From an uncultured Lachnospiraceae bacterium (GTDB taxonomy: Bacteria > Bacillota > Clostridia > Lachnospirales > Lachnospiraceae): a stretch of DNA of 9,375 nt. Below are positions 1-6,099 of this stretch, piece by piece. The stretch is from NCBI GenBank assembly GCA_945834545.1, contig CAMAHO010000076.1, positions 1 through 9,375 on the forward strand, read 5' to 3'. Within the stretch, counting starts at the first letter, position 1. Each line of letters begins with the position of its first letter. The notes under the pieces are model-generated. The model ran no database searches, had not been told where the DNA came from, and was given only the letters and a program-made list of their open reading frames with translations. A program made the position numbers and the translations under genes.

Positions 1-708
1 AATCTGGCTTACCAGACCATCGCCGATTGTCAATATGGAATAGGTATTCAGTGCAGCAGAGAAATCCATCCCCTGTCGTAATACTCCCATTGCCAATCCC
101 CCTACGAAATTGACAACGGTAATCAAAAGACCAGCTGTTGCATCTCCCTTGACATACTTCACGGCACCATCCATGGAACCAAAAAAGTTGGATTCCTCCT
201 GAATCTTGTCACGTCTTCTCTTTGCCTCTGCATCATCGATTGCTCCGGTATTTAAATCTGCATCAATAGCCATCTGTTTACCGGGCATGGCATCCAAGGT
301 GAAACGTGCCGTTACTTCAGAAACTCTCTCTGAGCCCTTATTGATTACCATAAACTGAATCAGAATCAGAATAATGAATACAATAACACCAATAATCAGG
401 TCTCCTCCGCCAACATATTCACCGAAGGTTTGTACCACATTTCCTGCATTTCCATCTCTCAAAATCAGCTTTGTAGAGGAAACATTTAACGAAATTCTAA
501 AAATTGTGGTAAAAAGAAGCATAGTAGGATAAAAGGACATATCCAGCACTTCCTTTGTAAACATTACAGCAAACAATATAGTGAGTGCTATTGCGATATT
601 CAAAGCAAGCAAAACATCCAGAACGGAAGAAGGTATGGAAATAATAAACATGATAATTGCGGCCATGATATACAAAGCTACGCCGAAATCTGCTTTTTGT
701 AATTTCAT
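1..708 (-). CDS. flhA: Flagellar export gate protein FlhA (N-terminal 236 residues; runs off the window)
   Basis: FlhA is the largest membrane component of the flagellar type III export gate. It couples proton flow to secretion, and its missing C-terminal cytoplasmic domain docks chaperone-substrate complexes. Visible here are several hydrophobic segments (first at about residues 9-26) and then the FHIPEP-family signature, SEVTARFTLDAMPGKQM, followed by a charged cytoplasmic loop rich in Arg/Lys/Asp/Glu (AEAKRRRDK). Further hydrophobic segments follow up to the window edge. The ATG at 706-708 is preceded by AGGAG (complement of 715-719) with a 6-nt spacer, and the product begins MKLQKADFGVAL. 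The reading frame is open to base 1 with no internal stop. Family members are usually near 680-700 residues, so about two thirds of the gene lies outside. It follows flhB after a 70-nt gap, as in Bacillus and Clostridia fla operons. Family identity is very secure. Confidence 0.97.
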   Translation of the reverse strand, partial: MKLQKADFGVALYIMAAIIMFIISIPSSVLDVLLALNIAIALTILFAVMFTKEVLDMSFYPTMLLFTTIFRISLNVSSTKLILRDGNAGNVVQTFGEYVGGGDLIIGVIVFIILILIQFMVINKGSERVSEVTARFTLDAMPGKQMAIDADLNTGAIDDAEAKRRRDKIQEESNFFGSMDGAVKYVKGDATAGLLITVVNFVGGLAMGVLRQGMDFSAALNTYSILTIGDGLVSQI

Positions 709-778
709 ACTCTTCTCCTTTCTTCCATATCTTGGATTATTTGATTCGTATACTAAACAATGCTTTCATTAAAACGAC
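709..778 (-). other. flhB-flhA intergenic gap, longest in the window
   Basis: These 70 bases separate the flhB stop (TAG at 779-781) from the flhA start. They hold the flhA ribosome binding site (715-719). They also hold a 10-codon ATG-to-TAA frame, in phase with flhB after its stop, that would encode MKALFSIRIK. I see no credible sigma-A or sigma-D promoter and no hairpin followed by a T run. The gap is probably untranslated spacer within the operon. The mini-frame has no independent support and is not called as a gene. Confidence 0.5.
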
Positions 779-1891
779 CTATATCTTGCCCTGCAGCTGA
801 TAAACAAAGGCCAAAACCTCTGCCACCGCCTGGTACAGCTCCGGTGGAACAGCTTGTCCAATTTCCACGTTGGCATAAAGCATTCTGGCCAAGGGTTTGT
901 TTTCTACAATCTCTACCCCATTTTCTCTTGCCACCTCTTTAATCTTTGCTGCCACATAATCGGCACCCTTGGCCAAGACCACAGGTGCATCTGCCACAGC
1001 GGTGTCATATTGTATCGCCACTGCATAATGGGTAGGGTTTGTGATGACCACATCTGCCTTGGGAATATTCTGCATCATTCTCCTTTGAGAAGCCTGTTGC
1101 ATTTTCTGGCGTATTTTCCCCTTAATCTGTGGGTCTCCCTCAGACTGCTTATACTCTTCCTTAATCTCCTGTTTTGTCATCTTCATATCATTGCTGAATT
1201 TATACTTCTGATACGCAAAATCCGAAAATGCCAGTAGCATATAAACTGCTGCAACACGAATTCCCAAATCCGTTATTGTTTCGCCAATCAACTGAATACT
1301 TTGCATCAGAGACATATCATACAAGTTATATAGAAGAGCAAGCTTATCCTTCAGATAGGAATAGCATACCAGACTGACAATCAATATTTTTATTACAGAT
1401 TTTACCAACTCTACCAGAGAATTCACTGAAAAGATTCTCTTAAATCCGTTTATGGGATTTAGCTTAGAAAATTTGGGTTTCAAGGTTTTGCTGGTGGGTT
1501 TCCATTTCACCTGAACCAAGTCACACAAAAAGGCAACTAAAAAACCTATCAACAAAATAGGAGCAATAATCAGAAGTACCCGAAATAACATCTCGCGGAA
1601 CAGTATTCCCAGATCGTTTATAGGCATAAATCCGTGCCAAAAGGTAACTACCTCCGGCATTTTATTATACACTGCCCCAAAAAAGCTTAACAAATTGCCG
1701 GCAATCCACCCAATCAAAAACTTTAACACCAAAAATAAAGCCAAAATACCAAAAGCATTGCCTATTTCTCTGCTTTTTGCTACCTGACCTTCTTTTCTGG
1801 CGTCCTCCAGCTTTTTGGGAGTAGCCGGCTCCGTTTTCTCTCCGCCCATTCCTTCCTTGGCGAAAAACTGCAGGTTATACGCTAAAATCAC
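779..1891 (-). CDS. flhB: Flagellar export substrate-specificity switch protein FlhB
   Basis: FlhB is the export gate protein that changes substrate specificity from rod/hook to filament proteins after self-cleavage. The 370-residue product starts with the family's NLQFFAKEG-type leader and the EKTEPATPKKLEDARKEGQ motif (about residues 19-37). About four hydrophobic segments lie between residues 45 and 225. A basic cytoplasmic linker follows, then the autocleavage motif NPTH at residues 285-288 (bases 1028-1039), inside ITNPTHYAVAIQY. The C-terminal domain with the KPLAR motif (about 332-336) is intact. Length is normal. The start is GTG (1889-1891): the leader upstream of the first internal Met (residue 15) is conserved in clostridial FlhB, and AAAGGA (1897-1902) sits 5 nt upstream. 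The GTG overlaps the fliR TGA as GTGA, a 4-base overlap that suggests coupled translation. Identity is very secure. Confidence 0.97.
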   Translation of the reverse strand: MILAYNLQFFAKEGMGGEKTEPATPKKLEDARKEGQVAKSREIGNAFGILALFLVLKFLIGWIAGNLLSFFGAVYNKMPEVVTFWHGFMPINDLGILFREMLFRVLLIIAPILLIGFLVAFLCDLVQVKWKPTSKTLKPKFSKLNPINGFKRIFSVNSLVELVKSVIKILIVSLVCYSYLKDKLALLYNLYDMSLMQSIQLIGETITDLGIRVAAVYMLLAFSDFAYQKYKFSNDMKMTKQEIKEEYKQSEGDPQIKGKIRQKMQQASQRRMMQNIPKADVVITNPTHYAVAIQYDTAVADAPVVLAKGADYVAAKIKEVARENGVEIVENKPLARMLYANVEIGQAVPPELYQAVAEVLAFVYQLQGKI

Positions 1892-2670
1892 ATTAGTCCT
1901 TTCACGAAAGAAACCATAATTTCTTTCATCTCATCAAATATATATTCTGCAGCCAATGAAAGTAAGGCAGTCATCAGATACAGAACGGATAACCCAACAA
2001 TTAACTTTAGTTGAATCCCCACAGCAAACATATTGAGCTGCGGAGAAACCTTTGCCAGAACACCTAAAATAGCATTCAACAAAAGCATGACACAAAAGAC
2101 CGGCAAAATAATACGGAACCCAATACATACATAATCAACCAAAAAGCCCAGCATGGACTCCAGCAAGCTGTCTGCTCGAAATACAGCCCCGTTGATAGGT
2201 ATGATTTCAAAGGTATCTGCCAACGCCCCAAGAAGATATCGGTACAAGCCACTGGCTATCAGCATTAGCATTACTACATATTGAAACAACACCCCGGTAA
2301 AGCTGGTTTGCTGTCTTGTGGTCGGATCCATAAGAGTTACCATGGATAATCCAGTCTCCATATCTGCTATGGAGCCGGCAAAGCTCACAATAGTCATACA
2401 AATATTTGCCCCGAAACCGATTATCAGTCCGACAACACTTTCTTTTAGCACAATGAGAGCAAATTGCATGACAGAACCATACTCTACTGCCTGTGAAGGT
2501 GTAATACTCTTGTATAGAAGATAAGCAATAAAGACACTAAGCGTAATCTTTACTCTTGCCGGAGTATTCTGCATACCAAAAAACGGAGCAATATATACAA
2601 ACGCTGAAACTCTCATAAGAATCAGCAAAAAATACTCAAGGTCGTAAATGGAAAAGGATAAATCAACCAT
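1888..2670 (-). CDS. fliR: Flagellar export gate protein FliR
   Basis: FliR is an integral membrane component of the export gate core and assembles with FliP and FliQ into the pore. The product is 260 residues, close to the usual size, and almost entirely hydrophobic, with about six membrane segments. It begins MVDLSFSIYDLEYFLLILMR, followed by SAFVYIAPFFG, a typical FliR N-terminus. The frame stays open upstream to 2757, but that extension would overlap the end of fliQ and adds a Cys/Arg-rich, non-FliR-like 29 residues. The ATG at 2668-2670 has AGGAG (2678-2682) 7 nt upstream and is clearly the real start. It lies 13 nt after fliQ and overlaps the flhB GTG start by 4 bases. Identity rests on the sequence pattern plus the fliOPQR-flhB order. 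Confidence 0.95.
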   Translation of the reverse strand: MVDLSFSIYDLEYFLLILMRVSAFVYIAPFFGMQNTPARVKITLSVFIAYLLYKSITPSQAVEYGSVMQFALIVLKESVVGLIIGFGANICMTIVSFAGSIADMETGLSMVTLMDPTTRQQTSFTGVLFQYVVMLMLIASGLYRYLLGALADTFEIIPINGAVFRADSLLESMLGFLVDYVCIGFRIILPVFCVMLLLNAILGVLAKVSPQLNMFAVGIQLKLIVGLSVLYLMTALLSLAAEYIFDEMKEIMVSFVKGLM

Positions 2671-2677
2671 ATGCCTT

Positions 2678-2682
2678 CTCCT
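2678..2682 (-). promoter_or_regulatory. Ribosome binding site deciding the fliR start
   Basis: AGGAG on the minus strand lies in the 13-nt fliQ-fliR gap, 7 nt before the ATG at 2670. It selects this start over the upstream in-frame ATG at 2757, which lies inside fliQ. Confidence 0.85.
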
Positions 2683-2683
2683 G

Positions 2684-2953
2684 TTAGTGAATATACCTTG
2701 TAAAATCCGACCACAGCTGAATTGTGAAATCTGACATATTCTGAAGCATCCAGCCACCTAACAGTACCAATCCCAAAAAAACACCAATAATTTTTGGTAC
2801 AAAAGTAAGCGTCTGTTCCTGAATTGATGTTACCGTCTGAAAAATACTGATCAACAAACCAATAACCAAGGAAATCAACAGCAATGGCAATGATATCTTT
2901 AATATCAGAAATAACGTATTTGCTGTAATTTCCGTAACAGCATCTATTGTCAT
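2684..2953 (-). CDS. fliQ: Flagellar export gate protein FliQ
   Basis: FliQ is a small two-helix membrane subunit of the export gate that packs around the FliP/FliR core. The product is 89 residues, the standard FliQ length. It has two hydrophobic hairpin segments (about residues 13-38 and 53-72) joined by the conserved loop QTVTSIQEQTLTFVPK, which is diagnostic for the family. The frame is open upstream to an ATG at 3010, but that would add 19 charged residues and overlap the end of fliP by 43 bases. The ATG at 2951-2953 has GGAGG (2959-2963) 5 nt upstream and gives the canonical MTIDAVTEI start. It lies 14 nt after fliP and 13 nt before fliR, within the conserved fliPQR cluster. Identity is very secure. 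Confidence 0.96.
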   Translation of the reverse strand: MTIDAVTEITANTLFLILKISLPLLLISLVIGLLISIFQTVTSIQEQTLTFVPKIIGVFLGLVLLGGWMLQNMSDFTIQLWSDFTRYIH

Positions 2954-2958
2954 ATAAA

Positions 2959-2963
2959 CCTCC
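2959..2963 (-). promoter_or_regulatory. Ribosome binding site deciding the fliQ start
   Basis: A perfect GGAGG lies in the fliP-fliQ gap, 5 nt before the ATG at 2953. It supports the 89-residue FliQ over the 108-residue frame starting at 3010. Confidence 0.87.
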
Positions 2964-2967
2964 GTCC

Positions 2968-3828
2968 TTAGTAAAAGGTCCGAACCAGATTTCCGATAAT
3001 CAGGTTCCAACCATCAGCAACCACAAATAATAAAATCTTAAATGGCATAGATATTGTGGTTGGAGGCAACATCATCATACCCATACTCATAAGCGTTGAC
3101 GCCACTACCATATCCACTACTATAAAAGGAATATAAATTAAAAAACCAATCCAAAAGGCAGTTCTCAGTTCGCTGATCATAAAGCTTGGTATCAAAACTG
3201 AGGTAGGAATACTTTCCAGCTTTCCATCCCATTCCATATTGGCGATGCTCATAAACATATCAACATCCTTAACCTGAGTCTGAGGATACATAAACTCTCT
3301 TAATGGAGCTGCTCCCAGCTCAAGTGCCTCATCCTGTTCGATCTCGCCTTCTTCAAAGGGAATTATCGCCTCCTCATAAACCCTTGTAATAGTAGGTTGC
3401 ATGATAAAGAAGGTTAATATTAAAGCAAGGCCAATGAGAATCTGGTTAGGTGGTGCAGTTTGAGTTCCTAACGCCTGTCTTGTAAAATGAAGTACTATGA
3501 TGATTCTCGTAAAAGATGTCATCATAATAACAATCATGGGCAGTAAAGAGATAAATGTAAGTGTCAGCATGATTCTCAAGGAACCGCTTAACATCCCATT
3601 TGTATCACTGTAGGTAACCGTGACTGAATTTTCCGTATTTATGGTATTCAGTTCTTCCGGGGTCTGCGCAGTTCCCGGAGGATTTAATATAGTGGACTCC
3701 TCCTGCTCCCCTGTAATGTGCCACTCCACAGCCTGAGCCTGTAATGGTTTGCCCATACAGAATATGCCCACCGTGAGCAGTAGGCATATCATCATCCATA
3801 TTATTTTAGTAGGTCTATGAATCTTCAT
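2968..3828 (-). CDS. fliP: Flagellar export gate protein FliP, with extended N-terminal region
   Basis: FliP is the main pore-forming subunit of the export gate and is usually made with a cleavable signal peptide. The product has 286 residues. A basic N-terminus and hydrophobic segment (about 9-26) precede a possible cleavage region (LQAQA, about 29-33). Next is a polar stretch of roughly 45-50 residues, then the FliP core from about residue 82. Core motifs are SFTRIIIVLHFTRQALGTQ (105-123), PPNQILIGLALILTFF (126-141) and the C-terminal signature with STLMSMGMMMLPP (244-256) and PFKILLFVVADGW (262-274). The polar stretch makes it longer than FliP of enteric bacteria (about 245) or Bacillus (about 220). 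The ATG at 3828 has AAAGGA upstream (7-nt spacer) and overlaps the end of fliO by 14 bases. Identity is very secure; the role of the extension is unknown. Confidence 0.97.
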   Translation of the reverse strand: MKIHRPTKIIWMMICLLLTVGIFCMGKPLQAQAVEWHITGEQEESTILNPPGTAQTPEELNTINTENSVTVTYSDTNGMLSGSLRIMLTLTFISLLPMIVIMMTSFTRIIIVLHFTRQALGTQTAPPNQILIGLALILTFFIMQPTITRVYEEAIIPFEEGEIEQDEALELGAAPLREFMYPQTQVKDVDMFMSIANMEWDGKLESIPTSVLIPSFMISELRTAFWIGFLIYIPFIVVDMVVASTLMSMGMMMLPPTTISMPFKILLFVVADGWNLIIGNLVRTFY

Positions 3829-4204
3829 TTTCTGTATCCTTTAATTTGTTCTTACTCTCCGGTACTTTTCCGCAAGCTCTCATAAACATCTGCTTAAAGC
3901 TTTGGCTTGAGGGTTCTTCCTCTCTCTCCTTTAACTCCTCCGAAGAAACCTCCCCCAAAAGCGTCACAGTGTCTTTACAGACAGCCAGAGCATAATATGT
4001 CTTGCCGACCCTCACAATCTGTATGTATTTCCCCGTTCCCAGCGCTGCGCAAGAAAGGAGTTCAATATCGCCATCTTTGCTATTCCTTCCTTTCTGTATA
4101 TTTGCTGCCCATCTTGTCATAAAATAGGTAGCCACCAGCACTAGTATGAAAATAATCAGAATCAGAACAAATTCAAGAGCATTATTCCCTGCCAACAACA
4201 GCAT
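3815..4204 (-). CDS. fliO: Flagellar biosynthesis protein FliO (FliZ in Bacillus naming)
   Basis: FliO is a small bitopic membrane protein that helps FliP assemble into the export gate. The product is 129 residues. A short N-terminus is followed by one strong membrane segment (about residues 10-28), then a basic stretch and a soluble domain. That domain has the FliO-like pattern IELLSCAALGTGKYIQIVRVGKTYYALAV (about 47-75) and a charged Glu/Ser/Lys-rich tail. FliO is poorly conserved, so the call relies on that pattern plus its position directly before fliP. The ATG at 4202-4204 lies only 2 nt after the cheY stop and its SD is weak (TAGG, inside the cheY end). Translation is therefore probably coupled to cheY. 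The gene overlaps fliP by 14 bases. Confidence 0.88.
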   Translation of the reverse strand: MLLLAGNNALEFVLILIIFILVLVATYFMTRWAANIQKGRNSKDGDIELLSCAALGTGKYIQIVRVGKTYYALAVCKDTVTLLGEVSSEELKEREEEPSSQSFKQMFMRACGKVPESKNKLKDTENEDS

Positions 4205-4206
4205 AC

Positions 4207-4569
4207 TTAGCCTACTACCTTCTTAACCGCCTCAATAACGCGCTCTGCTTGGAATGGCTTAACGATAAAGTCCTTTGCCCCAGCCTGGATAGACTCGATG
4301 ACCATTGCCTGCTGTCCCATTGCGGAACACATAATAACAAGTGCAGAGCCATCAATCTTCTTAATCTCTTTCAAAGCCTGGATACCATCCATCTCGGGCA
4401 TGGTAATGTCCATAAGAACTAAGTCAGGAGATACCTCCTTAAACTTTTCTACAGCCTTTAATCCGTTCTCTGCTTCTCCGGCTACATTATAGCCGTTTTT
4501 GGTAAGAATGTCTTTAATCATCATTCTCATAAAAGCCGCATCATCACAAATTAAAATATTCTTTGCCAT
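4207..4569 (-). CDS. cheY: Chemotaxis response regulator CheY
   Basis: CheY is a single-domain response regulator. It is phosphorylated by CheA and then binds the flagellar switch to change rotation. The product has 120 residues, a bare receiver domain with no output domain. Key residues are present: the acidic pair Asp9-Asp10 (ICDD), phosphoacceptor Asp54 (VLMDITMPEMDG), the Ser82 switch position (MCSAMG) and Lys104 (IVKPF). It starts MAKNILICDDAAFMR at the ATG (4567-4569), with GGAGGA (complement of 4575-4580) 5 nt upstream. It lies between fliY and fliO, as in Bacillus subtilis and Clostridia, which supports a chemotaxis CheY over another regulator. The adjacent fliY encodes both a CheY-P binding peptide and CheC-type phosphatase sites, so signal and signal removal are co-transcribed. 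Confidence 0.96.
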   Translation of the reverse strand: MAKNILICDDAAFMRMMIKDILTKNGYNVAGEAENGLKAVEKFKEVSPDLVLMDITMPEMDGIQALKEIKKIDGSALVIMCSAMGQQAMVIESIQAGAKDFIVKPFQAERVIEAVKKVVG

Positions 4570-4608
4570 TCTAATCCTCCATCTTGCCTCTTAGGCGTTA
4601 AATTGGTT

Positions 4609-6096
4609 TTATTTTATAATTTCTGTAATACGAATGCTGAAGTTCTCCTCAATTACTACTACCTCACCTTTTGCCACAAACTTTCCGTTTACCAATACAT
4701 CCACTGGTTCTCCTGCGATACGGTTCAGTTCGATAATGGTTCCGGGAGAGAAATTTAATATATCGGAAATATTTTTCGTCGTCCTGCCAAGTTCTACCGT
4801 CACCTCTAAGGGCACGTCCATAATCAGGTTGATATTTTCCTGACCGGTAATCGCCGCCAAATCCGGTGAAAATGTCTGGAATTGAGCCGGTTGAACATTG
4901 ACGTTATTCTGGGGCATTCCCATTTGGGGCATTCCCATCTGGGGCATTCCCATCTGGGGCATTCCCATCTGAGGCATCCCCATCTGAGGCATTCCCATTT
5001 GGGGCGTTCCCATCTGAGGCATCCCCATCTGAGGCATTCCCATCTGAGGCATTCCCATATTCATACCCATCTGAGACATTCCCATCTGCGAAGCATCCAT
5101 CTGAGGCATCCCCATCTGGGGCATTCCCATCTGGGGCGTTCCCATTCCTGTTGGATTCCCTTGTGGCACCGAACCGGAACTTCCCTGCAGCGGCTGTGAG
5201 GTATCTTGGAAATAGGCTCCCATAGACTCAACATTGACCTGATTTGTTGGGATTTCAACCCCTGAATAAGATGTGAGCACCTCGTCGTTGTTCTCATAAT
5301 TCATTTGGGTATCGATAAAGCTTTCCACTAACTTTTTCGCGAAATCTACCGGATATAACTGCATGATTGTGCTGTCAACCAGGTCATCGATCTGCATTCG
5401 AAAGGAAATCTTTACAAAGATGCCACCTAAAAATGCTGAAATATCTGCTCCCGACTTGTATTCCTCCAGATTTAACAAGGAAGACGTCGGGGGGCTGATA
5501 TCAATGGTCGTTTTTAGCATAGTAGAAAGGGAAGTTGCTGCAGCTCCCATCATCTGATTCATCGCTTCCGAGATTGCACTCAAATGCAGCTCTCCCAATT
5601 CTCCGGCTATGTTTGTTCCGTCTCCGCCCATCATAAGATCCGTAATTACTTTTACGTCATCTTCCTTTAGGACCATAATATTTGTGCCATCTAAGCCCTT
5701 TGTGTACTTAATCTGGATAAACACACAAGGTTTTTCATATTGCTCCAGTAAAGTATCCCAGGTAGCCAGTGTAACAACAGGAGTCGTTATATTCACTTTT
5801 CTATTTACCAAGGAATACAGAGTTGTTGCCGAAGAACCCATACTAATATTGGCAACCTCTCCTATGGCATCTTTTTCTACATCAGTCAGCAAATCTTCGC
5901 CTTCCATAATGGGAGCCGTACCGGAAAGAAAAGGTTCCTTCTCGTTACTCTCTCCCGACGAGGGCGAAATATCCATGCCAGACGAGACTTCATCCATTCC
6001 TGAGGCTTGTGAACTTTCCGAGTCGCTATTGCCGGATAAATCCATGCCACTCAGCAATGCATTTATTTCATCCTGTGAAAGGATTCCACCATCCAT
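4609..6096 (-). CDS. fliY: Flagellar switch protein FliY (FliN-type, with CheC-like phosphatase domain and Met-rich repeat linker)
   Basis: FliY is the Gram-positive C-ring switch protein: a CheC-like CheY-P phosphatase fused to a FliN domain. The 495-residue product has five parts. (1) An N-terminal FliM-like CheY-P binding peptide, LSQDEINALL (6-15). (2) A Ser/Asp/Glu linker with three SGMD copies (16-60). (3) A CheC-like domain (about 70-265) with two sites of the D/S-x3-E-x2-N-x22-P pattern: Asp76/Glu80/Asn83/Pro106 and Ser173/Glu177/Asn180/Pro203. (4) A Met-Pro-Gln-Gly repeat linker (318-396). (5) A C-terminal FliN/SpoA domain (about 422-495) with DVPLEVTVELGRTTKNI and the IRITEII end. 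Bacillus FliY has about 380 residues; the excess is mostly linker. The start ATG (6096) lies 3 nt after fliM, and its SD (GGAGG, 6105-6109) is formed by the Glu-Glu codons ending fliM, so translation is probably coupled. Many databases label such proteins FliN. Confidence 0.95.
   Translation of the reverse strand: MDGGILSQDEINALLSGMDLSGNSDSESSQASGMDEVSSGMDISPSSGESNEKEPFLSGTAPIMEGEDLLTDVEKDAIGEVANISMGSSATTLYSLVNRKVNITTPVVTLATWDTLLEQYEKPCVFIQIKYTKGLDGTNIMVLKEDDVKVITDLMMGGDGTNIAGELGELHLSAISEAMNQMMGAAATSLSTMLKTTIDISPPTSSLLNLEEYKSGADISAFLGGIFVKISFRMQIDDLVDSTIMQLYPVDFAKKLVESFIDTQMNYENNDEVLTSYSGVEIPTNQVNVESMGAYFQDTSQPLQGSSGSVPQGNPTGMGTPQMGMPQMGMPQMDASQMGMSQMGMNMGMPQMGMPQMGMPQMGTPQMGMPQMGMPQMGMPQMGMPQMGMPQMGMPQNNVNVQPAQFQTFSPDLAAITGQENINLIMDVPLEVTVELGRTTKNISDILNFSPGTIIELNRIAGEPVDVLVNGKFVAKGEVVVIEENFSIRITEIIK
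4909..5145 (-). repeat. 15-bp tandem repeat tract in fliY encoding a Met-Pro-Gln-Met-Gly linker
   Basis: About 14 near-perfect 15-bp units plus a partial one encode residues 318-396 of FliY. On the plus strand a typical unit reads CATCTGGGGCATTCC. Variants differ mostly at third codon positions (GGGGCATTC, GAGGCATTC, GAGGCATCC, TTGGGGCATTC). A few change the protein: Met to Thr (CGT in place of CAT) at residues 320 and 364, and PQ to DASQ or SQ near 334-341. A 4-residue NMGM break near 346-349 interrupts the phase. Each unit is 15 bp, so gain or loss of copies would keep the frame. The residue composition predicts a disordered, flexible tether between the phosphatase-like and FliN-like domains. 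Confidence 0.97.
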
Positions 6097-6099
6097 GTA

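Noticed and set aside
709..778. Possible internal promoter or 10-residue peptide gene between flhB and flhA
   Set aside because: TTGTTT and AT-rich hexamers occur but without correct spacing to a -10 element. The ATG-TAA mini-frame lacks a clear SD and is too short to judge.
854..1237. 127-codon plus-strand frame opposite flhB
   Set aside because: The Cys/His-rich translation is typical of antisense to a membrane protein gene. There is no SD and no family resemblance.
4570..4608. Small inverted repeat GCCTcttAGGC in the fliY-cheY gap
   Set aside because: The stem is only 4 bp with no T run, so it is too weak for a terminator. The gap simply carries the cheY SD.
4882..5199. Plus-strand 105-codon frame with HSHLGHSHLR repeats
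   Set aside because: It is the antisense reading of the fliY repeat tract. The 15-bp period keeps it stop-free, it has no ribosome binding site, and the fliY frame is conserved and spans the whole region.
5061..5297. Minus-strand frame with Arg/Trp/Glu-rich repeats (RWECPRWGC)
   Set aside because: This is another out-of-phase reading of the same fliY repeats. It resembles no family and lies wholly inside fliY.
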